Below are positions 8,883 to 18,308 of a stretch of 64,000 nucleotides of DNA, in pieces. The stretch comes from Bradyrhizobium barranii subsp. apii (GTDB taxonomy: Bacteria; Pseudomonadota; Alphaproteobacteria; Rhizobiales; Xanthobacteraceae), in NCBI RefSeq assembly GCF_011516635.5, contig NZ_CP096256.1, positions 310,001 to 374,000 of the forward strand, read 5' to 3'. The first letter of the stretch is position 1, and each line of letters begins with the position of its first letter. The position numbers and the translations under genes were made by a program. The notes under the pieces are model-generated. The model saw nothing but the letters and a program-made list of their open reading frames with translations, was not told where the DNA came from and did not search any database.

Positions 8883-10088
8883 TCATGAAGTGTCCATAAG
8901 AGGTGGGTCGTGTGACGCAACGGGCGCGAGCACCTCGATGCACACCATCTGCCCTTGACGGCAAAAGGGACATTCTCGCAGGGAAACTCCGGTCAGCTCC
9001 TCGACCTTGTCGCGATAATCGCGCCCTTCCTTCGGTTTTACCGGCGTATCGGACTGCTGCATTCCGAGCAGTTCGCGGCAGCGGGCGAGCTTTTGCTTGC
9101 GGTAGCGGTTGCCCATGAAACCGTAATAACGGATGCGCTGAAATCCCTCGGGCAAGACATGGACGAGGAAACGCCGGATGAACTCCCCGGCGTCGAGCGT
9201 CATCACCTTTTGCCGGTTCTCGTTGCGATAGTCCTTCCACCGGAAGCGTACCTTGCCATCCTCGATATCGACGATCCGGTTGTTGGCGATTGCCACCCGG
9301 TGTGTATAGCGTCCGACATATTCCAGAACCTGCTCAGCGCCCGCGAAGGGTGGCTTGGCATAGACCACCCAGTTGACCTGGCGGGCGGGATCCAGATAGC
9401 GCCGGAATGCGACGGGATCGTGCAGCCGTTCCAATGACGAAAAGAATCGCAACTCACCGGCATCGAATGCTCTTTGCAGGCCTTCGAGAAACAATCGCCG
9501 GAAGAGTCGGGAGAGCACGGCGACTGGTAGGAAGAAGCCGGGACGACACGCGATCCAGCGGCTCCCGTCAGGCGACAGCCCGCCGCCGGGCACGACGCAG
9601 TGGAGATGGGGATGATGGCTGAGATTCTGACCCCAGGTGTGAAGCACCGCGAAAAACCCGATCTCCGCGCCGAGATGTCGCCGATCGGCAGCAATGGTGC
9701 GCAAAGTCTCGGCGGCTGCGTGGAACAGGATCTTGTAGACCGTGCTGGCATTCTGGAAGGCAATCGCGGCGATCTCGTCGGGAACGGTGAAGACGACATG
9801 GAAGTACTGCGTATCGAGAAGCTCTTCCCGCCGAGCCTCGATCCATTCCGCTCGGGCGAGCCACTGGCACTTGGGGCAACTGCGGGAACGGCAGCTGTTG
9901 TACGCGATCCGTCGTTCACTACAGCGGTCACACTGTTCGACATGCCCTCCGAGCGCCGACGTTCGGCAGCGCTCGATGGCAGTCATCGCTGCGCGTCGTT
10001 CGGTCGATAGCGAGGCCCGGTGCTGCTCTCGCCAGGCAGCACCGTAGCGACGGAATATATCCGCGACCTCCGGACTTGAGCGGCCCAT
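8883..10088 (-). CDS. IS91-family rolling-circle transposase
   Basis: 401 residues. N-terminal zinc-binding Cys pairs (CDRC, then CPKC), the HUH motif in HHPHLHC, and the paired tyrosines in EYVGRYTHR with YxxxY spacing as in IS91. These enzymes nick and move single-stranded DNA by a rolling-circle mechanism without target duplication. It follows a tyrosine recombinase gene by 11 bases. It is clearly related to, but divergent from, the two near-identical copies at 14373 and 56966. Confidence 0.9.
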   Translation of the reverse strand: MGRSSPEVADIFRRYGAAWREQHRASLSTERRAAMTAIERCRTSALGGHVEQCDRCSERRIAYNSCRSRSCPKCQWLARAEWIEARREELLDTQYFHVVFTVPDEIAAIAFQNASTVYKILFHAAAETLRTIAADRRHLGAEIGFFAVLHTWGQNLSHHPHLHCVVPGGGLSPDGSRWIACRPGFFLPVAVLSRLFRRLFLEGLQRAFDAGELRFFSSLERLHDPVAFRRYLDPARQVNWVVYAKPPFAGAEQVLEYVGRYTHRVAIANNRIVDIEDGKVRFRWKDYRNENRQKVMTLDAGEFIRRFLVHVLPEGFQRIRYYGFMGNRYRKQKLARCRELLGMQQSDTPVKPKEGRDYRDKVEELTGVSLRECPFCRQGQMVCIEVLAPVASHDPPLMDTS

Positions 10089-10099
10089 GAGGTTGGCCG

Positions 10100-10984
10100 T
10101 CAGAAATGTTCGGGCGTTGGCGGCGAGGAAGCCTTGGGGATTGGGCGCGGCAGCAGTTCAAGCGGGCTCGTCGCCGCGCAGACCTTGTTGGTAGCGATCC
10201 GCAAATATTGGGCGGTCGTCGACAGGCTGCGATGGCCGAGCAGGAGCTGGATGGTGCGGAGATCGGTTCCGGCTTCGAGCAGGTGCACCGCAAATGCGTG
10301 CCGCAGCGAATGCGGCGTCACCGGCTTGGAGAGTTTCGACACCCGATGTGCCTTGCGGCAGGTGGCATCCACGGCGCTTGTCGATATCGGTTCTCCAGTA
10401 ACGGCGCCGGGAAACATCCAACCCCCGGTGGGTCGCACGGCGCGCCAATAGTCCGTCAGCACCTCCAGCAACCTGGCCGATAGCATGACGTAGCGGTCCT
10501 TCTGTCCCTTGCCTTGTTCGACGCGCAGCACCATGCGCTGGCGATCGATGGCCTCAGGCTTCAGGCGGGTCGCCTCGGAAATACGCAGGCCGGCGGCATA
10601 GCATGTCGTCAGGATCGCCTGGTGCTTGAAGCTCTCGATGCAGCCAAGGAAGTGCAGCACCTCCTCGGGGCTGAGAATGACGGCCAGTGTCTTTGGCGCC
10701 TTTGGGCACGGAATGACCTGGTCGAAATCCCAATCGAGGCCGAGCGTGACGCGGTAGAGGAATCGAAGCGCTGCGACGGTCACGTGCACCGAACGTGGCG
10801 CCAGCTTTTTCTCGTTCGTCAGATAGACCTGGTAGGCTCGGATATCCTCCGGGCCTAGCAAAGCCGGCGATTTAGCGAAATGCCGGGCGAACTGCGAAAC
10901 CTGCAGCAAATACGAATCCTGTGTGTGTCGCGACAGGTTGCGTACCTGCATGTCTTCCATCATGCGTAACCGAAGCGAGGTCAT
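10100..10984 (-). CDS. Tyrosine recombinase accompanying IS91 transposase
   Basis: 294-residue XerC/D-like recombinase: GLRISEATRL (Arg I), PHSLRHAFAV, LLGHRSLSTT and Tyr in AQYLRIAT. ATG at 10984 is preceded by AAGGAG at the right distance; the longer open frame to 11032 lacks a site. Partner of the IS91 transposase; the same pair order occurs twice more in this window. Ends with a Pro-rich tail. Confidence 0.88.
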   Translation of the reverse strand: MTSLRLRMMEDMQVRNLSRHTQDSYLLQVSQFARHFAKSPALLGPEDIRAYQVYLTNEKKLAPRSVHVTVAALRFLYRVTLGLDWDFDQVIPCPKAPKTLAVILSPEEVLHFLGCIESFKHQAILTTCYAAGLRISEATRLKPEAIDRQRMVLRVEQGKGQKDRYVMLSARLLEVLTDYWRAVRPTGGWMFPGAVTGEPISTSAVDATCRKAHRVSKLSKPVTPHSLRHAFAVHLLEAGTDLRTIQLLLGHRSLSTTAQYLRIATNKVCAATSPLELLPRPIPKASSPPTPEHF

Positions 10985-11167
10985 AGCGAACTCCTTGGCA
11001 AGGGGGACGCTGCGCGCGGGCAGCAACACCATCTTGCCAAGGGCAAGCGCGTCTGAAATGGAATGGATTACGTCGCTGTACGGGTGGTGTCGGGGTCAGA
11101 GACACGGGCTGGCTTCAAGGGGGATACCCCACGCTCAACGCGGATACCCTCCCGCGGAGCGGGTTCG

Positions 11168-12596
11168 GGGGATGTCCCGGGTTCTGTTGAATTTCTGAAG
11201 AGGTCGGCGTTGCCCACCTTGAGCCGGTAGGCTCGGGGTGCTGATTCCACAAAGGAGAGCAACGCCATGACGAGAGATATCACACCGGCTGGTTGGCCGG
11301 CGACCGGGGCTGTGGAGAAATCATTTGCGGAAGTGCGAGCGAGCTTCGATCGGTTCTGCCTTGCGGCAGGAATCGAGGCGCTCGGCACGATGATGGAGGC
11401 GGATGTGACAGCGGCCTGCGGGCCGCGCCACGGTCGTGATGCGGCGCGGCGGGCGCACCGTTGGGGCCGAACGCGGGGGCGGATCGGTTTCCACGGCGGC
11501 AAGATCGAGGTCGATCGCCCGCGGGTCCGGGGCATGGACGGCCGCGAGGTCACGATCCCGAGCTGGGAAACGGCGGCGCAGGAGGACTGGCTCGGTCGCT
11601 GGGCGATGAACCTGATGCTGATCAATGTGTCGACGCGCCGGTTCGGCCGCGCCGTCCGGCTGCCCGAGGGTGACGTGCCGGCACCGCCCGGATCGGGGAT
11701 TTCGAAGTCGGCGGCCTCGCGGAGGTTCGTGGCTCTGTCGGCGGCGCGGCTGGCCGACTTCATGGCTGCCGATCTGTCCGCGCTCGACCTTCTGGTGGTC
11801 CAAATCGACGGGCTGCATCTCGACGACGATCTCGTGCTGGTGGCCGCGATCGGGGTTGACGGCGAAGGCAACAAGCATCCGCTGGCGCTGGTGGAAGGGG
11901 CGACCGAGAATGCAGCAACGGTTCAGGCCCTGCTGGACAACCTGGTCTCGCGCGGGCTCGACCCGACGGTGCCAAGACTGTTCATCGCCGACGGCGCGAA
12001 GGCGTTGTCGAAGGCGATCCGCCGCACCTTCGGTTCGGCCGCTGCGATCCAGCGCTGCCAGATCCACAAGGCGCGCAACATCATGGAACGCCTGCCGAAA
12101 GAGCATCATGCGGCCACCCGCCGGGTGCTGCGCCAGGCCTGGGAGCTCGATGACGCCGACAAGGCTGAAAAATTGATCCGCAATCTCGCGCGTCGACTCG
12201 ACCAGCAATGGCCCGGCGTTGCGGCCAGTATCCTCGAAGGCCTCGACGAAATCCTGACTGTCGTCCGGTTGAAGTTGCCGAAGGAGCTTCGCCGATCGCT
12301 CGCCTGTACCAATATCGCCGAGAACATGATGGGCACCATTCGCCGCGTCACGCGCAACGTTAAACGCTGGCGGGATGCCGGTATGGCCTTGCGATGGGTC
12401 GCGGCCGGTATGATCGAGGCCAACAAGGGCTTCCGACGATTGAAGGCGCATAAGCAATTGTCGGTTCTGCGTGCGGCCCTTCAAGCTCACCACGATCGCA
12501 TGACAATCAAGTCCGTTGCCCACGTCACGAGGGCTGCGTAATATTCATTCCGGCAACGTCGACCCGACGTAGTTCAACAGCGATCGGGACATCCCC
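11168..12596 (+). mobile_element. IS256-family element, copy 1 (1,429 bp)
   Basis: Ends GGGGATGTCCC and GGGACATCCCC, inverted repeats shared by all complete copies in the window. Intact transposase. Flanks CGGGTTCG and TGGCGGAG do not match, so no 8-bp duplication: probably joined by recombination with another copy. Confidence 0.9.
11267..12541 (+). CDS. IS256-family transposase (copy 1)
   Basis: 424-residue mutator-type DDE transposase. Catalytic Asp in VVQIDGLHL, second Asp in LFIADGAKAL followed by the CQIHKARNI helix, and Glu in TNIAENMMGTIRR. ATG is preceded by AAAGGAGAG. This copy has Asp in the KIEVDRPRV segment, like copies C and D, while copies 2, A and B have Gly, so two sub-lineages are present. 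Confidence 0.93.
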   Translation: MTRDITPAGWPATGAVEKSFAEVRASFDRFCLAAGIEALGTMMEADVTAACGPRHGRDAARRAHRWGRTRGRIGFHGGKIEVDRPRVRGMDGREVTIPSWETAAQEDWLGRWAMNLMLINVSTRRFGRAVRLPEGDVPAPPGSGISKSAASRRFVALSAARLADFMAADLSALDLLVVQIDGLHLDDDLVLVAAIGVDGEGNKHPLALVEGATENAATVQALLDNLVSRGLDPTVPRLFIADGAKALSKAIRRTFGSAAAIQRCQIHKARNIMERLPKEHHAATRRVLRQAWELDDADKAEKLIRNLARRLDQQWPGVAASILEGLDEILTVVRLKLPKELRRSLACTNIAENMMGTIRRVTRNVKRWRDAGMALRWVAAGMIEANKGFRRLKAHKQLSVLRAALQAHHDRMTIKSVAHVTRAA

Positions 12597-13122
12597 TGGC
12601 GGAGGGGCGCAAGTGGACTAAAATCAAGGAGGGTCGTTAATGAGCCCGCAGCTCTCGATAAGGTATGAAAATACTTGCATGTCTCAAAACCCGCTCGTGG
12701 GCGTCTTTCCGTATAGACCGAACGCCCTCAGGTGACAGATATTGTTTGGGGTGCCGATCGCTGCGGAGAGCCGCAACAAACAGCGCCTAAGCGGTCTTGC
12801 CGGTGAAGATCGAAAACGCCAGGAATTTGCCGGGGGGACTTTGATGGAAACGGACCGCCGCTACCACGCGTGACCCACACTTTTCTGGGCCTCTCAGATC
12901 GCTTTGCTATATCTCCGCGGAGTCCTCGCACCCAGGTCGAACGACGCCTTGAGGTATGCGACGGCGCTTCCGCCAAATCTCTCCACCGCTATGCGTACCT
13001 GCTTGATTGTGCGACGGCATACTCTGGCATGCGACACAGAGAATTACGGGCTTTATTTAGAGGTGAGCTGTCGCGATAATTGCGATCGCCCGACGATTGA
13101 GCCCGCATTTCTTGTAGCGTCG
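12597..13122. other. Region upstream of the excisionase-like gene
   Basis: I recognise no gene. The frame of the downstream gene is open back to 12904 but lacks conservation before 13123. Should contain the promoter of the excisionase-integrase pair and possibly IS remnants. Confidence 0.4.
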
Positions 13123-13240
13123 ATGACAGATCGAGCGCAGGCTGAAATTACGCCAGATACTCCGCTTCGCCTTGCTGATGCCGTGAAGATCGCATTTCCT
13201 TTGGGCGGGATGACGGTCGCGGGTCTGCGACGTGAGCGCG

Positions 13241-13286
13241 ATCGCAATCGCAATCGCAATCGCAATCGCAATCGCAATCGCAATCG
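13241..13286 (+). repeat. Hexanucleotide tandem repeat (ATCGCA)x7
   Basis: Seven perfect ATCGCA units plus ATCG, inside the excisionase-like frame, coding for alternating Arg-Asn. Changes in copy number keep the frame, so they would alter protein length only. Confidence 0.95.
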
Positions 13287-13355
13287 ACTAGTAGTTGAAA
13301 AGATTGCCGGCAAGGAATTTACTACGCTGGCTCACATTGAACGGATGCGAGAGCT

Positions 13356-13380
13356 ATGCCGCGACGAAGCAAGGGCGCTA
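13356..13380 (+). pseudogene. Original 5' end of the tRNA-Ile integrase gene
   Basis: ATG at 13356 starts MPRRSKGA, then the frame is cut by IS630. Joined to base 16989 it reads on into LQLKSARRDKSG and the rest of the integrase with no stop. So the native integrase start lies inside the excisionase-like gene, in another frame. Confidence 0.75.
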
Positions 13381-13515
13381 GAGCATGTTGTTTTTTGCCG
13401 GAATCGGGATTGAACGAAGCCGCTGCCGCGGCGTAGGGGGCAAGGTGGCATAGATCGCCTCCTGGCTGAGAGGATGTGGGTGTTGGAGCCCACCCCCTCA
13501 GACAGGAGTATCGAG

Positions 13516-14376
13516 ATGGCCGATTTGAGCCCTCTTCGCCGCCGCATGATCGAAGACATGACCGTCCGCAATCTGTCGCCGGCGACGCAAAGATCCTACA
13601 TCAGCGCGGTTTCGAAGTTCAGCCGCTATTTTGGCCGATCGCCTGACCGGTTAGAGCTGGAAGACGTCCGCGCCTTCCAGGTGCATTTGGTCTCGACCGG
13701 CATCTCATGGCCGGCGCTGAACCAGATCGTCTGTGCGCTACGGTTTTTCTACGGCGTCACGCTCGGCGAGGCGCTCATCCCAGAGCGCATTCCCTATGCG
13801 CGAGAACCGCGCAAGCTGCCGGTCGTTCTCAGCGCCGACGAAGTGGTTCAGTTTCTTGAAGCGGTATCGAGCCTGAAGAGCCGCGCCGCGCTCACCACCG
13901 CCTATGCGGCCGGGCTCAGGGCCTCGGAGGTTGCGGGACTGCGGATCGAAGACATCGACAGCGCCCGCGGCGTCATCCAGGTGCGCCACGGCAAGGGCGC
14001 GAAGGATCGCAACGTGATGCTGTCGCCCCAGCTGCTGGGCATCCTGCGCACCTACTGGCGGCTCGCCCGGCCGCGGCTTTATCTGTTCCCTGGTCGTGAC
14101 GAAGATCATCCGATCGATCAGACCGTGCTGCATGCCGCCTGCCGGTCGGCGGTGAAGGCTGCGGGCCTGACCAAGCGCGTCACGCTGCACACGCTGCGCC
14201 ACAGCTTCGCGACACATCTTCTCGAGAACGGAACCGATATCCGGATCATCCAGGTCTTGCTCGGGCACAATAATTTGTCGTCGACAGCGCGCTACACGCA
14301 GGTCGCCACCGATACGATCCGAGCGACGCAGAGCCCGCTCGATCGCCTGTCGCTGGAGGTGACGCCACCTGGATGA
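13516..14376 (+). CDS. Tyrosine recombinase of IS91 element, copy 1
   Basis: 286-residue XerC/D-like recombinase: GLRASEVAGL, HTLRHSFATH, LLGHNNLSST and Tyr in ARYTQVAT. ATG 13516 has AGGAG upstream. Differs from the copy at 56109 by one coding change seen: Leu before HTLRHS here, Pro in the other copy. Pro is the usual residue before this box. Confidence 0.9.
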   Translation: MADLSPLRRRMIEDMTVRNLSPATQRSYISAVSKFSRYFGRSPDRLELEDVRAFQVHLVSTGISWPALNQIVCALRFFYGVTLGEALIPERIPYAREPRKLPVVLSADEVVQFLEAVSSLKSRAALTTAYAAGLRASEVAGLRIEDIDSARGVIQVRHGKGAKDRNVMLSPQLLGILRTYWRLARPRLYLFPGRDEDHPIDQTVLHAACRSAVKAAGLTKRVTLHTLRHSFATHLLENGTDIRIIQVLLGHNNLSSTARYTQVATDTIRATQSPLDRLSLEVTPPG

Positions 14377-15623
14377 CCCGCAGCGGGATGCGGGTCATGA
14401 CCCGCTCCGACATCCGCTCCAACAGGCCCGCCATCGAGATTGCCGATATTCTGCGCCGGCATGGCGACGCCTATCGCCGTGTACATGCCGGTCATCTGGG
14501 GCGGGTCGAGCGGCGCGTGATGAGCGCGATCGTTGCGTGCCGGACCGAGGCGCTCGGCGGCCACATGCAGGCTTGCGACGACTGCGGCACGACACGCGTT
14601 GCCTATAATTCCTGCCGCAATCGGCACTGTCCGAAGTGTCAGGGGAGAGCCCGAGCCGCGTGGCTCGCCGCGCGTCAAGCCGACCTGCTTCCGGTTCCCT
14701 ATTTCCACGTCGTCTTTACACTTCCCGCACCGATCGCCGCGATCGCTTTCCAGAACAAGGCCGTCGTCTATGCCATCCTGTTCAAGGCTGCCGCCGAGGC
14801 GATGACGACGCTCGCCGCCAATCCACGCCGGCTCGGCGGTGCGATCGGCGGCGTCGCCGTCCTCCACACCTGGGGACAGACGCTGATGCATCATCCCCAC
14901 GTCCATTGCGTCGTTCCGGGTGGCGGCCTCTCGCCCGATGGCGCGCGCTGGACCGCTTGCCGACCGAACTTCTTCCTGGCCGTCAAACCGTTGTCCAGAC
15001 TATTTCGCACACTTTTTCTCAAACGTCTGTCGGCAGCCTTCAACTCCGGTGCCTTGCGTTTCTTCGGCGATCTCGGAGCTCTGGCCGAGCCGGCTGCCTT
15101 TGCGGCCCACCTCGACGCCATGCGACGCATCAACTGGGTTGTTTACGCCAAGCGGCCCTTCGGCGGACCCGCACAGGTCCTGGCCTATCTCGGCCGCTAC
15201 ACCCATCGCGTCGCGATCGCCAACAGCCGGCTCGTCGCACTCGACGACGATCATGTCGCCTTCTCATGGAAGGACTATCGCCAAAACAGCGCGACAAAGA
15301 TCATGAATCTCAAGCCCGATGAGTTCATTCGCCGTTTCCTGCTTCATACGCCGCCTGACGGCTTCCACCGCATCCGCCACTTCGGCTTCATGGCCAACCG
15401 CCATCGCGCTGCCAAGCTCGCCCTTTGCCGCGAACTTCTCGATCATGAGCGAACAGCCCCAAACGATGGCCAGCCGTCGCCTGTGGATTCGGAGGCTCAA
15501 ACCTGGGCCGAGGTTCCTGCCTGTCCCGATTGTGGTGGCGTCATGCGCATCATTGAGCGCTTTCGACATAGCTTCAGACGCCCCAGCCCTCGAACATCAC
15601 CGTTCCGATGCGACACATCGTGA
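14373..15623 (+). CDS. IS91-family transposase, copy 1
   Basis: 416 residues. Cys-rich N-terminal zinc finger (CDDC, CPKC), HHPHVHC HUH motif, and YxxxY in AYLGRYTHR. Start overlaps the recombinase stop (ATGA). Differs from the 56966 copy at one residue seen (Val versus Ala before YAKRPF). Confidence 0.9.
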   Translation: MTRSGMRVMTRSDIRSNRPAIEIADILRRHGDAYRRVHAGHLGRVERRVMSAIVACRTEALGGHMQACDDCGTTRVAYNSCRNRHCPKCQGRARAAWLAARQADLLPVPYFHVVFTLPAPIAAIAFQNKAVVYAILFKAAAEAMTTLAANPRRLGGAIGGVAVLHTWGQTLMHHPHVHCVVPGGGLSPDGARWTACRPNFFLAVKPLSRLFRTLFLKRLSAAFNSGALRFFGDLGALAEPAAFAAHLDAMRRINWVVYAKRPFGGPAQVLAYLGRYTHRVAIANSRLVALDDDHVAFSWKDYRQNSATKIMNLKPDEFIRRFLLHTPPDGFHRIRHFGFMANRHRAAKLALCRELLDHERTAPNDGQPSPVDSEAQTWAEVPACPDCGGVMRIIERFRHSFRRPSPRTSPFRCDTS

Positions 15624-15988
15624 GCCAAGTCATGTCGTGCACGACGATCATCATTCGTCATTTCGCTCCCAGCGTCTCGATCATCGCGGACGATGTCGAA
15701 TCCGTGCTGTCACACTGCGCGACAACAACCGTCCGATGCAGCAAAAGGCCTATCGCGATCTCAGGCGAAGCGCGTCTGATCTCAACTCTTCCAGGATGCG
15801 CACTCCTGTGTCTCTGCCTCACGCGCCGAGCCAGCAGATCGGGCATGGCGATCTCGAACAATCCCCATAGCTGCAAAACCGCGAATAGCCTCCCGCGCCT
15901 TCGTTCAATCCGGCTTCAATGAGGTCGCGTCATAAGCGCCTGCCGCGCCCTCGCGTGAGCGCGACCTCACAGAACCCTCCAGATTCCC
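15624..15988. other. 3' non-coding end of IS91 element, copy 1
   Basis: 365 bp between the transposase stop and the element end, identical in both copies as far as read. No gene seen; should contain the rolling-circle origin or terminus. Near the end, GCGTGAGCGCGACCTCACAG contains hairpin-forming CGCTCAC/GTGAGCG-type sequence. Confidence 0.5.
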
Positions 15989-16040
15989 AGAAGGGACAAT
16001 TTCTGATTCAAACTCCATGCTGGAACGGGGGCCAGCATGG

Positions 16041-16973
16041 ATGACGCGACCCTATTCGGAAGATCTTCGTGAACTCGCTCTGGCGCGGGCGAGACCGTTC
16101 GTTCGATTGCAGAAGCGCTTCAGATCAGTCCTTCCTGTGTGACGAAGTGGAAGAATCTGCGGCGGGAGACCGGAGGCGTTTCTCCCGGCAAGATCGGCGG
16201 TCACAAGAAGCCGGTTCTGTCCGGCACCAATGCCGACTGGCTGCGCAAACGCATTCGCTCCGGCCCATTCACTTTGCGGAAGCTGACGCAGGAACTGGCT
16301 GCGCGCGGGATCAAGACCGACGTGCGGGCAGTGTGGACGTTCGTCCATGCCGAAGGGCTGAGCTTCAAAAAAAACGATCCTGCCGGCCGAACAAGATCGT
16401 CCCGATATCGCGCGTAAACGGACGCGCTGGAAGACCCATCAGGGCAGGATCGACGCCTCGCGCCTGGTCTTTATCGACGAGACCTGGATCAAAACCAACA
16501 TGGCGCCGCTGCGAGGCTGGGGACCGAGTGGGCAACGTCTCCAGGCGTCTGCGCCTTTCGGCCATTGGAAGACGATGACCTTCATCGCGGCGCTGCGCCA
16601 CGACCGGATCAGCGCGCCATGGGTCATCGACGGCCCCATCAATGGCGAGCTCTTCACCCTCTATGTCGAGCAGGTGCTGGCGCCGACCCTCGCAAAGGGT
16701 GAACTCGTCATTCTCGACAATCTCGGCAGTCACAAGGGCAAGGCGGCGCGCAACGCCATCCGCGCCACAGGAGCCCATCTGCTCTTCCTGCCGCCCTATA
16801 GCCCCGACCTCAATCCGATCGAGCAGGTCTTCGCCAAGCTCAAACACCTGATGCGAGCCGCGCAGCCGCGTGATGTCGAAGCGACTTGGCGCAAGGTCGG
16901 CGAACTCCTCGACGTCTTCTCCAAGGAGGAGTGCGCCAACTATCTCAAAAATTCAGGGTACGTTTCCGTATAA
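16041..16973 (+). pseudogene. IS630-family transposase, frameshifted
   Basis: Starts MTRPYSEDLRE in frame 3, continues as TVRSIAEAL-type sequence in frame 2 from about 16091 (a short deletion in the GCGGGCG-rich stretch), then returns to frame 3 after an A8 run at 16368-16375. The C-terminal part has FIDETWIKT, LDNLGSHKG and LPPYSPDLNPIEQ, the DDE motifs of IS630. The A8 site might allow programmed frameshifting, but the upstream shift makes this copy inactive as read. Confidence 0.75.
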
Positions 16974-16988
16974 ACACATCATGCTCTA

Positions 16989-17126
16989 GGCTTCAGCTCA
17001 AATCCGCCCGCCGAGACAAGAGCGGAAAGATTACCCACCAGGCTACTTGGATCATCAGAGACAACGGACGCGATGTCAGCACAGGCTGCGCTGCAGATGA
17101 AATTGCGGCCGCGGAAAGAAAGCTAG
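16989..17126 (+). pseudogene. Excisionase-like protein, 3' part
   Basis: Continuation of the 13123 gene after IS630 is removed: 45 codons, including GSSETTDAMSAQAALQMKL, ending in TAG at 17124-17126. It overlaps the integrase frame for its whole length. The frame match is exact (no stop), which supports the reconstruction. Confidence 0.65.
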
Positions 17127-18214
17127 AGGACTACATAGCGTCCAAATACACGCCCAAACGGCGAGTGCGGCACATCGACGACATTCCAGTCGCGGACGTT
17201 CTCTCGATTTACTTGGATGCGCAGCTAGAAAAGCTTCGCGATCGCTTCAAAGTAGATGGAGAAAGCGAAGACACCATCCCCGCCATACGGAAATTTAAAA
17301 AGCGCATCGAGAGACTGAACGCGTGGTGGGGTACGAAAATGCTCGGCGAGGTGAACGGAGAGGCGTGTCGCTCTTATAGGAAGAAACGACGCAACCGAGG
17401 CGGTGCAAGGCGAGATCTGGAAGATTTGCGCGCCGCCATTGGCCATCATGCCGCCGAAGGTTATCATCGGGAAATCGTTAAAATCTCGCTGCCGGAGAAA
17501 GGCGAGCCGCGCGACAAATGGTTAACCCGAGGCGATGCCGCGAAGCTCATCTGGACCTGCTGGCGTTATCGCGAACTTCAGAAGAAGTCGCGACGGCCGA
17601 CGGAGGATGTGAAGGCCCCGACACGCAAACGCCCGCTGCGGCATCTTGCCCGCTTCATACTATTGGGCATCTATAGCGGGACGCGCGCCGGAGCCATTGC
17701 CGCCGCATCACCGATACCAGCGGTCGGCCGGTCTTACGTCGATCTGGAGCGCGGACGGTACTACCGTCTGAAGCAGGGCAGTTCGCGGACTAACAAGCGG
17801 CAACCGACAGTTCCGATCCCCTCGCGCTTGCTCGCTCATTTGCGGCGTTGGCACCGCATTGATCCGGACGCCAAGCACTTCGTTGAGTTCAACGGCAAGC
17901 CGGTGATTTCGGTCAAGACGGCATTCAAGAGTGCCGTCAAGCACGCGGGGCTCGATCCTGGCATATCGCCTCACACGTTACGGCACACGGCGGCGACTTG
18001 GCTGATGCAGAAGGGCGCGGATCCGTGGCAGGCCGCCGGCTATCTTGGAATGTCGCTCGAGGTTCTGCTCCACACCTATGGCCACCATCACCCTGACTAC
18101 TTGTCAGATGCAGTCGAGAAAATCGCGATGCGCACGCCAGGTCACGAACGAAAGGCGCACGTATCTGGTGCGGTTTCTGGTGCGGTCATCCCGCTGCGGC
18201 GTGATAACCCCTGA
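16989..18214 (+). pseudogene. Phage-type integrase targeting tRNA-Ile2, 5' end displaced by IS630
   Basis: Tyrosine integrase of about 415 residues when joined to its start at 13356. N-terminal part ARRDKSGKITHQATW, then a core-binding domain and catalytic domain with Arg in GIYSGTRAGAIA, HTLRHTAATW, AGYLGMSLE and Tyr in LLHTYGHHHP. Stop is 18 bases from the CCA end of a tRNA-Ile gene, the classic attachment geometry. Only the first 8 codons are separated; a fused frame is open from 16886 inside IS630, so an altered protein might still be made. Confidence 0.82.
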
Positions 18215-18232
18215 CTAAGCAATTGATTTGGC

Positions 18233-18308
18233 TGGTGGGCCCGGCAGGACTCGAACCTGCAACCAGACCGTTATGAGCGGCCGGCTCTAACCATTGAGCT
18301 ACAGGCCC
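18233..18308 (-). tRNA. tRNA-Ile2 (anticodon CAU)
   Basis: Cloverleaf read on the minus strand: acceptor GGGCCTG/CGGGCCC, D arm GCTC/GAGC, anticodon stem GGCCG/CGGTC with loop CTCATAA, T arm GCAGG/CCTGC with TTCGAGT, discriminator A and encoded CCA. CAU could be Met, but the sequence resembles the lysidine-modified tRNA-Ile2 rather than alphaproteobacterial Met tRNAs as I remember them. Its 3' end faces the integrase, so it is the likely attachment site. Confidence 0.9.

Larger units (their letters stand above)
13123..13380 (+). pseudogene. Excisionase-like DNA-binding protein, 5' part (split by IS630)
   Basis: Encodes MTDRAQAEITPDTPLRL, then a helix-turn-helix-like segment and TTLAHIERMRELCR, matching a family of small proteins that I associate with rhizobial integrases. 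The reading frame is cut after 86 codons by IS630 at a TA. Removing 13381-16988 restores a continuous 131-residue frame ending at 17126. Contains an ATCGCA hexanucleotide tract. Excisionase role is inferred from size and position. Confidence 0.7.
13407..15988 (+). mobile_element. IS91-type element with tyrosine recombinase, copy 1 (2,582 bp)
   Basis: Boundaries come from comparison with 56000-58581: the sequences agree from GGATTGAACG to CCAGATTCCC and differ outside. Carries a recombinase and an IS91 transposase gene overlapping by ATGA, plus 365 bp of 3' non-coding DNA. No target duplication, as expected for IS91. Confidence 0.88.
13381..16986 (+). mobile_element. IS630-family element, interrupted by an IS91 element
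   Basis: Left end GAGCATGTTG after TA (13379-13380) and right end CATCATGCTC before TA (16987-16988) form inverted repeats with the TA duplication typical of IS630. The IS91 element 13407-15988 sits 26 bp inside the left end. Removing both restores the host genes. Confidence 0.8.

Noticed and set aside
11321..12523. Long open frame (400 codons) opposite each IS256 transposase
   Set aside because: It is the antisense shadow of the transposase gene, repeated at every copy; composition reflects GC-rich third positions and it lacks any domain pattern.
13241..13286. Short tandem repeat considered as a CRISPR or other array
   Set aside because: Units are 6 bp with no spacers, and they lie in a coding frame; it is a microsatellite.
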